Shown piece after piece: positions 1 through 8,472 of a DNA stretch of 58,214 bases (position 1 is the stretch's first letter; each line of letters opens with the position of its first letter). The notes beneath the pieces are model-generated. The model was not told the origin of the DNA. It ran no database searches and worked only from the letters and a program-made list of their open reading frames with translations. Source of the stretch: Pseudomonas persica (GTDB taxonomy: Bacteria > Pseudomonadota > Gammaproteobacteria > Pseudomonadales > Pseudomonadaceae); NCBI RefSeq assembly GCF_900291015.1, contig NZ_OLKL01000046.1:1-58214 (forward strand), written 5' to 3'. A program made the position numbers and the translations under genes.

Positions 1-23
1 TGTGCCTGGAGATTGCTGAAAGA

Positions 24-60
24 GGCCGAAGACGGTTCTACTGAGAAATTGCCTTCGGCC
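24..60 (-). terminator. Inverted repeat downstream of metE
   Basis: An 8-bp perfect stem (GGCCGAAG / CTTCGGCC) encloses a 21-nt loop about 100 bp beyond the metE stop. On the minus strand it is followed by a weak T-rich stretch, so it may end metE transcription. The stem is clear; the terminator role is inference. Confidence 0.35.
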
Positions 61-106
61 ATAGAATCTCCCACAGGGACGCCACTGACGCTGAATCCAG
101 TGATAT

Positions 107-146
107 CCCTGTGGGAGCGGGTTTACCCGCGAAGAGGCCGGTACCG
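107..146. repeat. REP element (single)
   Basis: P. putida-type REP with a GCGGGTTTACCCGC core flanked by CCTGTGGGA and GAAGAGGCCGG. It lies just past the metE stop codon. Confidence 0.85.
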
Positions 147-157
147 GCAGCGAATGA

Positions 158-2449
158 TCAGGCGGTAGCGCGCAACTCGCGAGCAGCGGCAACCATATTG
201 ATCAGCGCTGCCTCGGTCTCCGGCCAGGCACGGGTCTTCAGCCCGCAATCCGGGTTGACCCACAGGCGCTCGGCCGGAATACGCCGGGCGGCCTTGCGCA
301 GCAGCTTGACCATTTCCTCACGGGTCGGCACCCGTGGCGAGTGAATGTCATACACACCCGGGCCGATCTCGTTGGGGTAGGCAAAGCGCTCGAACGCCGC
401 CAGCAGCTCCATGTCCGACCGCGAAGTCTCGATGGTGATCACGTCGGCATCCATCGCCGCGATCGACTCGATCACGTCGTTGAACTCGCTGTAGCACATG
501 TGGGTGTGGATCTGGGTTTCGTCACGCACCCCCGAGGCACACAGGCGGAAGGCCTCGGTGGCCCACGCCAGGTAATCGGCCCAGGCACCGCGGCGCAGTG
601 GCAGGCCTTCACGGAAGGCCGCTTCGTCAATCTGCACAATCCTGATACCCGCCGTTTCCAGATCGACCACTTCGTCGCGGATCGCCAGCGCCAGCTGGCG
701 CGCCTGCACTTCGCGGCTCACGTCTTCACGCGGGAACGACCACATCAACATGGTCACCGGGCCGGTCAGCATGCCCTTCATCACCTTGCTGGTCAGGCCC
801 TGGGCGTACTTGATCCATTCCACGGTCATGGCCTTCGGCCGACTCAGATCACCAACGATCACCGCTGGCTTCACACAGCGTGAACCATAGCTCTGCACCC
901 AGCCGAAGCGGGTGAATACATAGCCGTCGAGCTGCTCGGCAAAGTACTCGACCATGTCGTTGCGCTCGGCCTCGCCGTGCACCAGCACATCCAGGCCCAG
1001 GTCCTCCTGGATTTTCACCGCATGACGGATCTCGCTGTGCATGGCCTCGACATAATCGGCCTCGCTCAGCTTGCCCTGCTTGTAGGCCTGGCGTGCCAGG
1101 CGAATCGCCGCGGTCTGCGGGAACGAACCGATGGTGGTGGTCGGGAACGCCGGCAGGTCGAGCCCTGCACGTTGCTTGACGATACGTTGGGCAAACGCCG
1201 ACTGACGCTGACTGTCCGCGGGCTTGACGGCCGCCAGGCGAGCTTGCACGGCAGGCTTGTGAATACGCGGCGAGGCAGCGCGGCTGGCCTGCACGGCCTG
1301 GCTCTGCGCCAGCGCGGCGGCCACGTCGGTGGCTTGTGGGGCATTGATGGCCTTGGCCAGCAGCGCCACTTCCTGGCACTTCTGCACGGCAAAGGCCAGC
1401 CAGCTATGCAGTTCGGCATCGAGCTGGTCTTCACGGGCCAGGTCCACCGGGCTATGTAGCAGCGAGCAGGACGGCGCCACCCACAGCCGCTCACCCAGGC
1501 GCTCATGGGCATGGCGCAGTACCTCCAGTGCCTTTTCCAGGTCGCAGCGCCAGACATTGCGACCGTTGACCAGGCCCAGCGACAGCACCTTGTAGGCCGG
1601 CAGGCGGTCGAGGATGGTCGGGTACTGCTCGGGCGCCCGCACCAGATCGATGTGCAGGCCATCGACCGGCAGGTTGGCGGCCAGGCCGAGGTTGTCCTCC
1701 AGGCCGCCGAAGTAGGTCGCGATCAGCTTCTTCAGTGGTGCCCGCTGAAGGATGTTGTAGACGCGCTCGTAGGCGTTCTTCCAGTCCTGAGGCAGGTCCA
1801 GGGCCAGGATCGGCTCATCGATCTGCACCCATTCCACGCCCTGGGCAGCCAGGCGGTTGAGAATCTGGTCATACACCGGCAGCAGGCGGTCGAGCAGCTC
1901 CAGCTTGTCGAAATCGCCGCCCTTGGCCTTGCCCAGCCACAGGTAGGTCAGCGGGCCGATCACCACCGGCTTGACCGCGTGGCCCAGGGCCTGGGCTTCT
2001 GCCACCTCTTCGAACAACTGCTCCCAGCTCAGAACGAACTGCTGGTCGGCGCTGAACTCGGGGACCAGGTAGTGGTAGTTGGTGTCGAACCACTTGGTCA
2101 TTTCCTGGGCGTGAGCGCCACCGCAGCAGCTGTCACCCACGGCGCCACGGGCCATGGCGAACAGGGTTTGCAAGGTTGGCCTGGCGCCGTCATGGTTGCG
2201 AAAGCGCTGCGGGATCACGCCGAAGGTCAGCGAGTGGGTCAGCACCTGGTCGTACCAGGCGAAGTCACCGACCGGCAGCAGTTCGATGCCGGCGTCTTTC
2301 TGCACCTGCCAATGGCGGGCACGCAGCTCGCGACCGACAGCGCGCAGGCCGGCTTCATCGAGTTCACCCTTCCAGTAGGCTTCCTGGGCCTTTTTCAGCT
2401 CGCGGTCGCGGCCGATACGTGGAAAACCCAGGTTGTGTGCCAGTGCCAT
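158..2449 (-). CDS. metE: Cobalamin-independent methionine synthase MetE
   Basis: 5-methyltetrahydropteroyltri-L-glutamate:homocysteine methyltransferase, a zinc enzyme of the cytosol that makes methionine without vitamin B12. The 763-aa length is typical. The N-terminus reads MALAHNLGFPRIG, the usual MetE opening. The C-terminal catalytic half carries the zinc ligands in IHTHMCYSEF and NPDCGLKTR. The ATG at 2449 is preferred over an upstream in-frame start because the family begins there and an AGGGA-type ribosome site precedes it. Two tandem TGAG-N5-CTCA sites lie 58-90 bp upstream and look like LysR-type (MetR) operators. The gene stands alone, with REP elements on both sides. Confidence 0.97.
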   Translation of the reverse strand: MALAHNLGFPRIGRDRELKKAQEAYWKGELDEAGLRAVGRELRARHWQVQKDAGIELLPVGDFAWYDQVLTHSLTFGVIPQRFRNHDGARPTLQTLFAMARGAVGDSCCGGAHAQEMTKWFDTNYHYLVPEFSADQQFVLSWEQLFEEVAEAQALGHAVKPVVIGPLTYLWLGKAKGGDFDKLELLDRLLPVYDQILNRLAAQGVEWVQIDEPILALDLPQDWKNAYERVYNILQRAPLKKLIATYFGGLEDNLGLAANLPVDGLHIDLVRAPEQYPTILDRLPAYKVLSLGLVNGRNVWRCDLEKALEVLRHAHERLGERLWVAPSCSLLHSPVDLAREDQLDAELHSWLAFAVQKCQEVALLAKAINAPQATDVAAALAQSQAVQASRAASPRIHKPAVQARLAAVKPADSQRQSAFAQRIVKQRAGLDLPAFPTTTIGSFPQTAAIRLARQAYKQGKLSEADYVEAMHSEIRHAVKIQEDLGLDVLVHGEAERNDMVEYFAEQLDGYVFTRFGWVQSYGSRCVKPAVIVGDLSRPKAMTVEWIKYAQGLTSKVMKGMLTGPVTMLMWSFPREDVSREVQARQLALAIRDEVVDLETAGIRIVQIDEAAFREGLPLRRGAWADYLAWATEAFRLCASGVRDETQIHTHMCYSEFNDVIESIAAMDADVITIETSRSDMELLAAFERFAYPNEIGPGVYDIHSPRVPTREEMVKLLRKAARRIPAERLWVNPDCGLKTRAWPETEAALINMVAAARELRATA

Positions 2450-2506
2450 GTCTTGTCCCTCAGCATGCATAAATGAATGAGGGGGATTTTCCGGGCGCCG
2501 GTATCT

Positions 2507-2519
2507 TGAGACAAACTCA
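2507..2519. promoter_or_regulatory. Putative MetR-type operator 1
   Basis: TGAGACAAACTCA is a perfect 4-bp inverted repeat with a 5-nt spacer. It fits the T-N11-A rule of LysR regulators and the 13-bp geometry of the known MetR box (TGAA-N5-TTCA). Confidence 0.55.
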
Positions 2520-2526
2520 TTAAATT

Positions 2527-2539
2527 TGAGATGAACTCA
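2527..2539. promoter_or_regulatory. Putative MetR-type operator 2
   Basis: TGAGATGAACTCA has the same symmetry as the first site and starts exactly 20 bp from it, about two helical turns. Flanking T and A extend the palindrome to 15 bp. The rest of the 316-bp gap between metE and the next gene holds only a REP pair. Confidence 0.55.
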
Positions 2540-2570
2540 AGGTTTTCTCATGTTCGTGAATTTGTACTGC

Positions 2571-2660
2571 CTGTACGGGCCCTTTCGCGGCTAAAGCCGC
2601 TCCTACAGGTACCGCGCCACCCTGTGGGAGCGGCTTTAGCCGCGAAAGGGCCGGCACAGG
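2571..2660. repeat. REP pair, inverted
   Basis: Two REPs with GCGGCTAAAGCCGC-type cores in opposite orientation, separated by 11 bp, together can form a large cruciform. Confidence 0.85.
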
Positions 2661-2765
2661 CAAACCCGAATGTCTCATTCAGAGCACCACCCTGCGTATC
2701 CGGACATGACCCGACCCGCCTTCTGTCGCACAATGCCAGCCTGACCACACCAGGTACCCGGCCCC

Positions 2766-4253
2766 ATGAGCCTGCTGAAAACCGCGCTGCGCGAAAACAC
2801 CTTCGTCTGCGTCATGGAGTTCGTCCCCAAACCCTCCGCAGAACGCTTCGCCGCCATGGATGCGATCCTGGCCCGTGCGCACCTGTGCGGCTGGCCAATG
2901 ACCGTGGCCATCGGCGACCGCGTCGGCAGCCCGCTGGACATGTCGCCACTGGACGCCCTCGCCTCGTTCAGCAACCCGGTACCCGCCCTGCCGCATTTCT
3001 CCGGCAAGGACCGCGAACGCCACCATCTGCTCGCCCAACTGCAACGCATGGATGCCGCCGGCCTCGACCAGCTGCTGCTGCTGACCGGCGACCGCCTGCC
3101 CGGCCACCAGCCTGGCCAGCGCCCGGTGCGCTACCTGGAGTCGGTAGCAGCCCTGCAGATCGCCCGCCAGGCCTGCCCACACTGGCTGCTTGGCGCTGCG
3201 CTGAACCCGTTCAAGTACTGCGAGGAGGAAGGCGGCGCCCAATACTTCAAGGCCGAGAAAAAGCTGGCGGCAGGCGCCGACTTCTTCACCCTGCAACTGG
3301 GTTTCGATGCCGGTAAACACCAGGAGGCCATGCACTGGATGAGCCGCCAGGCCACGCCCAGGCCGATGCTGGCCTGCCTGATGAGCCTTACCCACGGGCG
3401 TGCGGCGATGCTCGAGCACGTGGCTGGCGTGACCGTTACGCCGTCCATGCGCGACATGCTGGAAGCGGAAACGACGCAGTCCAAGGCCTTTGCCCAGGCG
3501 CGCAGCGTCGACCGTCTGGCCTTGCAGATCATCGGTGTGAAGCTGATGGGCTACGCCGGCGTGCATCTGTCGGGGGTTCACGAACTCAAGCAGCTGCTGG
3601 CGCTGGAAGCACGCATTGAGCACTGGCAGGCGCAAATCCACACGCTGGAACAATGGGCGCCGGCCTGGCAGGCCAGCTGGCAGATGCCCGGCCTGCCGGC
3701 AGTCAGCTTCCATCCGCCGCAGGCAAGCTGGCGCCTGGGCGAGTCACGGGTCGATGCCTCGTTCAAAGAGAAAGCACGCTATCACCTGATGCACGGCATG
3801 CATTCGCTGCTGTTCAGCCGCCGTAATGGCCTGAGCAAGGCATTTGGCTGGGCCGTGCGCCAGCCTTTGTGGGCCACACGCCTTGGCGCGCAGATGCTGC
3901 ACAAGGTGGAACACGCGGTGAAGCAGTCGCTGGTAGGCTGCGACACCTGCGGCCGCTGCCGCCTGGAAGACACCCTGTACATCTGCCCGGAAACCTGCCC
4001 CAAAGGCCTGGCCAATGGCCCCTGCGGCGGCACGGCGCTGAACCGCTGCGAGTTCGGCGACCGCGAGTGCATCCACAGCGTCAAGTACCGCACCGCCAAG
4101 GCCGTGCGGCAAACAGCGCTGCTGACCGAGCGCCTGATTCCGTGCATCGAGCTCGAGACACGCCACCGCAGCTCATGGCCGCAGTGGTTCCAGGCCCAGA
4201 CACCGCGTCAGCTCAGCCCGCAGCCAGCGCCTCGAACCCAGCCCGAATCGTAG
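2766..4253 (+). CDS. Methylenetetrahydrofolate reductase-like protein with Cys-rich C-terminal domain
   Basis: The first ~300 residues resemble the TIM-barrel fold of MetF (EFVPKPSAERF at the start; a LLTGD segment near residue 100; LGAALNPF; GADFFTLQLGFD). The C-terminus has many cysteines in CDTCGRC, CPETCPKG and NGPCGG, the pattern of the MTHFR C-terminal domain that may hold a metal or Fe-S site. A role in one-carbon metabolism is inferred from the fold and supported by metE next door, but the two genes are divergent rather than co-transcribed. The start is the first ATG of the frame. The 3' end overlaps the convergent yjiA gene by 41 bp. Confidence 0.85.
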   Translation: MSLLKTALRENTFVCVMEFVPKPSAERFAAMDAILARAHLCGWPMTVAIGDRVGSPLDMSPLDALASFSNPVPALPHFSGKDRERHHLLAQLQRMDAAGLDQLLLLTGDRLPGHQPGQRPVRYLESVAALQIARQACPHWLLGAALNPFKYCEEEGGAQYFKAEKKLAAGADFFTLQLGFDAGKHQEAMHWMSRQATPRPMLACLMSLTHGRAAMLEHVAGVTVTPSMRDMLEAETTQSKAFAQARSVDRLALQIIGVKLMGYAGVHLSGVHELKQLLALEARIEHWQAQIHTLEQWAPAWQASWQMPGLPAVSFHPPQASWRLGESRVDASFKEKARYHLMHGMHSLLFSRRNGLSKAFGWAVRQPLWATRLGAQMLHKVEHAVKQSLVGCDTCGRCRLEDTLYICPETCPKGLANGPCGGTALNRCEFGDRECIHSVKYRTAKAVRQTALLTERLIPCIELETRHRSSWPQWFQAQTPRQLSPQPAPRTQPES

Positions 4254-5199
4254 CTTCGGGCAGTTCGTCGGCGATGAACACCATCACGCTCTCGCGGGTT
4301 TCACCCTCGGCCCACTCGGCGTCCCAGTCGAAGCCGTAGAGCTTGAGCACGCCCTGGAACACCAGCTTGCGCGCTTCACCGGCAATGTTCAGCACGCCCT
4401 TGTAGCGCAGCAGTTGCTTGCCGTGGGTTTCCAGCAGTTCGTTCATGAAGTCGCTGAGCCGGTCGATGTCCAGCGCGGTTTCCGTGCGCAGCACCAGCGT
4501 GGAAATCCGGTCCGGGGTAGCGGGCTTGAGCAATGGGCGCAGTGTTGGTTTCAGGTTCGCGCCCAGATCGGGATTGAGGTTGAAACCACGTACATCCAGC
4601 AATTCAGCCAGGTCGATGCGACCATGCTCGACCACGCGGATCGCGGCCCGGCCATTGATGCGGGCCAGGCGCTCGCGCAGGGCCTCGACCGCAGCGGGCT
4701 CGACCAGGTCGGTCTTGCTCAGCAGCAGGCGGTCGGCAAAGCCGACCTGGGCCTGGGCGATGGTTTGGGTCAGGTGCAGCTCGGCGTGGGCGGTATCGAC
4801 CAGGGTGATGATGCCATCGAGGATGTAGCGCTCACGCAGGTCCTCGTCGATAAAGAAGGTTTGTGCCACCGGTGCCGGGTCGGCCAGGCCAGTGCATTCG
4901 ATTACCAGGCGGTCGAACACGATCTCGCCGGCATCCAGGCGTTCGAGCAGCAGGTACAAGGCGCGGGTCAGGTCGCCGTGAATGCTGCAGCATACGCAGC
5001 CATTGGCCAGGGTCATTACCTGCACCGGCTCGTCACCCAGCAGTTGGCTGTCGATGCCAGCCTCGCTGAATTCGTTTTCGATCACGGCAATCTTCAGGCC
5101 ATGCTCGGCCTTGAGCATGTGCTTGAGCAAGGTGGTCTTGCCGGCACCGAGGAAGCCAGTGAGTATGGTTACGGGAATAGGCGTCTGCACGCAGAACAT
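4213..5199 (-). CDS. yjiA: CobW/COG0523-family GTPase (YjiA-like metallochaperone)
   Basis: P-loop GTPase of 328 aa. Walker A is GFLGAGKTT near the N-terminus. The metal-binding CxCC motif is visible as GCVCCS near residue 65, followed by a switch region and a CobW C-terminal domain. Family members insert or buffer zinc or other metals in target proteins; the target here is unknown. The start at 5199 is set by a TGCACAGGAG ribosome site; the longer frame reads through a REP element. It is the third gene of a cstA-yjiX-yjiA set, the same trio as btsT-yjiX-yjiA in E. coli, although a REP pair separates it from yjiX. Confidence 0.92.
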   Translation of the reverse strand: MFCVQTPIPVTILTGFLGAGKTTLLKHMLKAEHGLKIAVIENEFSEAGIDSQLLGDEPVQVMTLANGCVCCSIHGDLTRALYLLLERLDAGEIVFDRLVIECTGLADPAPVAQTFFIDEDLRERYILDGIITLVDTAHAELHLTQTIAQAQVGFADRLLLSKTDLVEPAAVEALRERLARINGRAAIRVVEHGRIDLAELLDVRGFNLNPDLGANLKPTLRPLLKPATPDRISTLVLRTETALDIDRLSDFMNELLETHGKQLLRYKGVLNIAGEARKLVFQGVLKLYGFDWDAEWAEGETRESVMVFIADELPEATIRAGFEALAAG

Positions 5200-5235
5200 C
5201 TCCTGTGCAGTGAAATTTGGAGGGTGTACCGCGGG

Positions 5236-5358
5236 CCCTTGTGGGAGCGGCCTTGTGTCGCGATAGGGCCGCAAAGCGGCCCCGGCAATATCTGCAGCGA
5301 AGCTGAAAATGTGGGGCCGCGCTGCGGCCCTATCGCGACACAAGGCCGCTCCCACAAA
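5236..5358. repeat. REP pair, inverted
   Basis: Two REPs of the GCGGCCTTGTGTCGCGATAGGGCCGC subtype face each other between yjiX and yjiA. Confidence 0.85.
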
Positions 5359-5391
5359 GACCGCGCTAGCCGAACAGGCTAGCGCGGGCCA

Positions 5392-5589
5392 TTAGCAGCA
5401 CTTGGGCCCGGACTTGCCGCCGTAACGCGCTTCCTGACGTTCGCGGAAGAACTCCTCGTACGTCATGACGGGCTTGTCCGGGTGCTTGGTCTGCATGTGC
5501 TCGACATAGTTGTCGTAGTCGGGCATGCCGACCATCAGGCGGGCTGCCTGCCCCAGGTATTTACCCAGTCGACCCAGGTCGTTGAACAT
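5392..5589 (-). CDS. yjiX: YbdD/YjiX family small protein
   Basis: A 65-aa protein of the DUF466 family, recognised by MVGMPDYDNYVEHM and the C-terminal GPKCC. Family members almost always sit directly downstream of a CstA-type carrier, as here (13-bp gap to cstA). Its biochemical role is not established; an accessory function for the transporter is inferred from synteny. Confidence 0.93.
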   Translation of the reverse strand: MFNDLGRLGKYLGQAARLMVGMPDYDNYVEHMQTKHPDKPVMTYEEFFRERQEARYGGKSGPKCC

Positions 5590-5602
5590 CGCGGCAGTCC
5601 TC

Positions 5603-7669
5603 TCAAGCGTCAGGCAGGGCCTGGAACGGGGTTTCCTTGTCGGTACGTTCCTTGCGGCCGAGGGCGGCGAAGCCGACCTTGACAGCGAAGAACAGCACGC
5701 TGAACACCACCACCAGGAACAACACGGTCAGGCCGGCGTTGGTGTAGGCGTTGAAGATCACATGCTGCATCTGCCCGATGTCCTTGGCCGGGGCCAGTAC
5801 CTGGCCGGCGTCCAGCGCGGTGCTGTACTTCTTGGCCAGGGCCAGGAAGCCGACCGCAGGGTTCGGGTCGAACAGCTTGATCAGGCCCGCTGTGGTGGTG
5901 CAGATCAGCAGCCACACGGCCGGCAGCAGGGTGACCCAGACGTAGCGCTGGCGCTTCATCTTGATCAGCACCACGGTGCCGAGCATCAGGGCGATACCGG
6001 CCAGCATCTGGTTGGAGATGCCGAACAGCGGCCACAGGGTGTTGATGCCACCCAGCGGGTCGATCACGCCCTGGTACAGCAGGTAGCCCCACAGGGCCAC
6101 GCAGCCGGCAGTACCGATCAGGTTGGCGGTCCACGATTCGGTGCGCTTGAGCGCCGGCACGAAGCTGCCCAGCAGGTCCTGCAGCATGAAGCGCCCGGCC
6201 CGGGTGCCGGCGTCTACCGCAGTAAGGATGAACAGCGCCTCGAACAGGATCGCGAAGTGGTACCAGAAGGCCATGGTGTTTTCACCCGGCAGCACCTGGT
6301 GCAGGATCTGCGCGATACCCACCGCCAGGGTCGGCGCACCACCGGCACGGGCCAGCACGGTGTGCTCGCCAATGTCGCGAGCGGTGGCCTCGAGCTGCTC
6401 GGGGGTGATCAGGAAGCCCCAGCTGCTGACCGTTTGCGCCACCGACGCCACGTCGGCACCGACCACCGCGGCCGGGCTGTTCATGGCGAAGTACACGCCC
6501 GGTTCGATTACCGAGGCGGCGACCATGGCCATGATGGCTACGAACGACTCCATCAGCATGCCGCCGTAGCCGATGTAGCGGGCGTTGGTTTCGTTGTCCA
6601 GCAGCTTCGGCGTGGTCCCCGAGGAGATCAGCGCGTGGAAACCGGACACCGCGCCACAGGCGATGGTAATGAACAGGAACGGGAACAGGGTACCCTTCCA
6701 CACCGGGCCGGTACCGTCGGTGAACTGGGTCAGCGCCGGCATTTTCAGCTCGGGCGCGATGATCAGGATACCGATGGCCAGGCCAACGATGGTGCCGATC
6801 TTGAGGAAGGTCGACAGGTAGTCACGTGGCGCCAGTACCAGCCATACCGGCAGTACTGCGGCGACAAAGCCATAGCCCACCAGCATCCAGGTGATCTGCA
6901 CGCCGGTGAAGGTGAACGCCGGGCCCCAGGTCGGATCTGCGGCAATCTGGCCCCCCAGCCAGATCGAGGCCAGCAGCAGCACCACGCCGATGACCGAGAT
7001 CTCACCGATATGGCCCGGGCGGATGTAGCGCATGTAGATGCCCATGAACATCGCGATCGGGATGGTCGCCATCACCGTGAACATGCCCCACGGGCTTTCG
7101 GCCAGGGCCTTGACCACGATCAGCGCCAGCACCGCGAGGATGATGATCATGATCAGGAAGCAGCCGAACAAGGCAATGGTGCCCGGGATGCGGCCCATCT
7201 CCTCGCGCACCATGTCGCCCAGCGAGCGGCCGTTGCGGCGGGTGGACAGGAACAGGACCATGAAGTCCTGCACCGCACCGGCCAGCACCACGCCGGCGAT
7301 CAGCCACAGCGTGCCAGGCAGGTAGCCCATCTGCGCGGCGAGTACCGGGCCGACCAAGGGGCCTGCGCCAGCGATGGCGGCGAAATGGTGACCGAAGAGG
7401 ATGTGCTTGTTGGTCGGGACGTAGTCCAGGCCGTCGTTGTTGAGCACCGCCGGGGTGGCACGGCGCGGGTCGAGCTGCATCACCTTGGTGGCGATGAACA
7501 GACTGTAGTAGCGATAGGCGACCAGGTAGAGGGCCACTGCCGCGACCACGATCCACAAGGCATTGATCGCCTCGCCGCGACGCAGGGCAACCACACCCAG
7601 CGCGCAGGCTCCTATGACTGCCAGCGCCAGCCACGGAATGTGGCGTAGCAGGCTATTATTGTTGTTCAT
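5603..7669 (-). CDS. cstA: CstA-family carbon starvation protein / pyruvate transporter
   Basis: Polytopic inner-membrane carrier of 688 aa, the usual CstA length. The N-terminal CstA domain contains GHHFAAIAGAGPLVGP and the C-terminal part GISNQMLAGIAL, both family signatures, with many hydrophobic helices between. Characterised relatives (CstA, BtsT) take up pyruvate or peptides during carbon limitation; pyruvate is the likeliest substrate by synteny with yjiX and yjiA. The start MNNNNS at 7669 is preceded by GGAAG. It heads a minus-strand operon. Confidence 0.93.
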   Translation of the reverse strand: MNNNNSLLRHIPWLALAVIGACALGVVALRRGEAINALWIVVAAVALYLVAYRYYSLFIATKVMQLDPRRATPAVLNNDGLDYVPTNKHILFGHHFAAIAGAGPLVGPVLAAQMGYLPGTLWLIAGVVLAGAVQDFMVLFLSTRRNGRSLGDMVREEMGRIPGTIALFGCFLIMIIILAVLALIVVKALAESPWGMFTVMATIPIAMFMGIYMRYIRPGHIGEISVIGVVLLLASIWLGGQIAADPTWGPAFTFTGVQITWMLVGYGFVAAVLPVWLVLAPRDYLSTFLKIGTIVGLAIGILIIAPELKMPALTQFTDGTGPVWKGTLFPFLFITIACGAVSGFHALISSGTTPKLLDNETNARYIGYGGMLMESFVAIMAMVAASVIEPGVYFAMNSPAAVVGADVASVAQTVSSWGFLITPEQLEATARDIGEHTVLARAGGAPTLAVGIAQILHQVLPGENTMAFWYHFAILFEALFILTAVDAGTRAGRFMLQDLLGSFVPALKRTESWTANLIGTAGCVALWGYLLYQGVIDPLGGINTLWPLFGISNQMLAGIALMLGTVVLIKMKRQRYVWVTLLPAVWLLICTTTAGLIKLFDPNPAVGFLALAKKYSTALDAGQVLAPAKDIGQMQHVIFNAYTNAGLTVLFLVVVFSVLFFAVKVGFAALGRKERTDKETPFQALPDA

Positions 7670-7847
7670 GGTTTGCTTCCAGCTGGTGGATTGGAAAAGA
7701 CCGCCCATCGAGTCTAGGGCGAGTCATCGCGCATTGCCACACTTGCTTTGGTCTAGAGCCTCTGCGGCCAGATTGCGGTACCTGATGCACATGCCACTCT
7801 AACTATAGTCAGGATGTCACCTGAGGACTTATTCGAGGATCTATCCC

Positions 7848-8210
7848 ATGAGCGATCACGACGAACGCCGCCGCTTTCAGCGCATCGATTTCGACGCCCC
7901 CACCGAGCTGCGCCAGGGCCTGGATCGCTGGCCTGCCAAGCTGCTGGACCTTTCACTCAAGGGTTTGCTGATCGAACGCCCGGCCAACTGGGATGCCGAC
8001 CTGACCCAGGATTTCGACGCCATCATTCACCTGGGCCCCGATGCACGCGTGCAGATGCAAGTTGAACTGCGCCACGAAGAACCGGACCGCCTGGGCTTCA
8101 TCTGCCTGTACATCGACCTCGACTCGATGACCCATCTGCACCGTCTTGTGGAATTGAACGTAGCCGACAGCACCGAAATGATGCGTGAGTTGCGCGAACT
8201 GATCGAATAA
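7848..8210 (+). CDS. PilZ-domain cyclic-di-GMP binding protein
   Basis: A 120-aa single-domain protein. The ligand-binding RxxxR arginines are in the N-terminal RRRFQRIDF segment, and the D-x-S-x-x-G motif follows as DLSLKGLL. Both are needed for c-di-GMP binding, so it is probably an active receptor. PilZ adaptors act by contacting a partner protein; none is encoded next to it. Divergent from cstA. Confidence 0.9.
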   Translation: MSDHDERRRFQRIDFDAPTELRQGLDRWPAKLLDLSLKGLLIERPANWDADLTQDFDAIIHLGPDARVQMQVELRHEEPDRLGFICLYIDLDSMTHLHRLVELNVADSTEMMRELRELIE

Positions 8211-8252
8211 TGAAATCTCTTAGCTAGCTAATGGCATCCCGCCTGGTGTTTC

Positions 8253-8284
8253 CTGTCTACCCAGACAGCTTTAAGCCTGGGTAG
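8253..8284 (+). promoter_or_regulatory. Two mutually exclusive hairpins in the permease leader
   Basis: CTGTCT/AGACAG (8253-8268) and CTACCCAG/CTGGGTAG (8257-8264 with 8277-8284) share bases and cannot both form. They lie between the PilZ gene and a purine-type permease. This could be the end of the PilZ transcript or part of a regulatory leader; no known riboswitch was recognised. Confidence 0.35.
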
Positions 8285-8393
8285 CAGCGCTTTGTACACA
8301 CCCCTCTAGCACAGCCTCTGACGAGTTGGTACGCCTTCTGCATTGGGTTCTCGGACACCTTGCGGGCACCATGGTGCGCGCTCCGATCAAAAT

Positions 8394-8405
8394 ATTGTAT
8401 ACAAT
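8394..8405. promoter_or_regulatory. Perfect palindrome upstream of the NCS2 permease
   Basis: ATTGTATACAAT lies 68 bp before the permease start. TTGTATACAA-like palindromes are typical GntR-family (FCD/VanR) operators; the regulator is not in this window. Confidence 0.5.
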
Positions 8406-8472
8406 TCTTGTGGCAATCATTAGCAGGAAGTGTCTACAGTAGCACCACAACAATAAACAGAGAGCCTGCTCC

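Noticed and set aside
5525..7648. A 707-codon plus-strand frame opposite cstA
   Set aside because: Antisense shadow of cstA with low-complexity His/Gln-rich translation.
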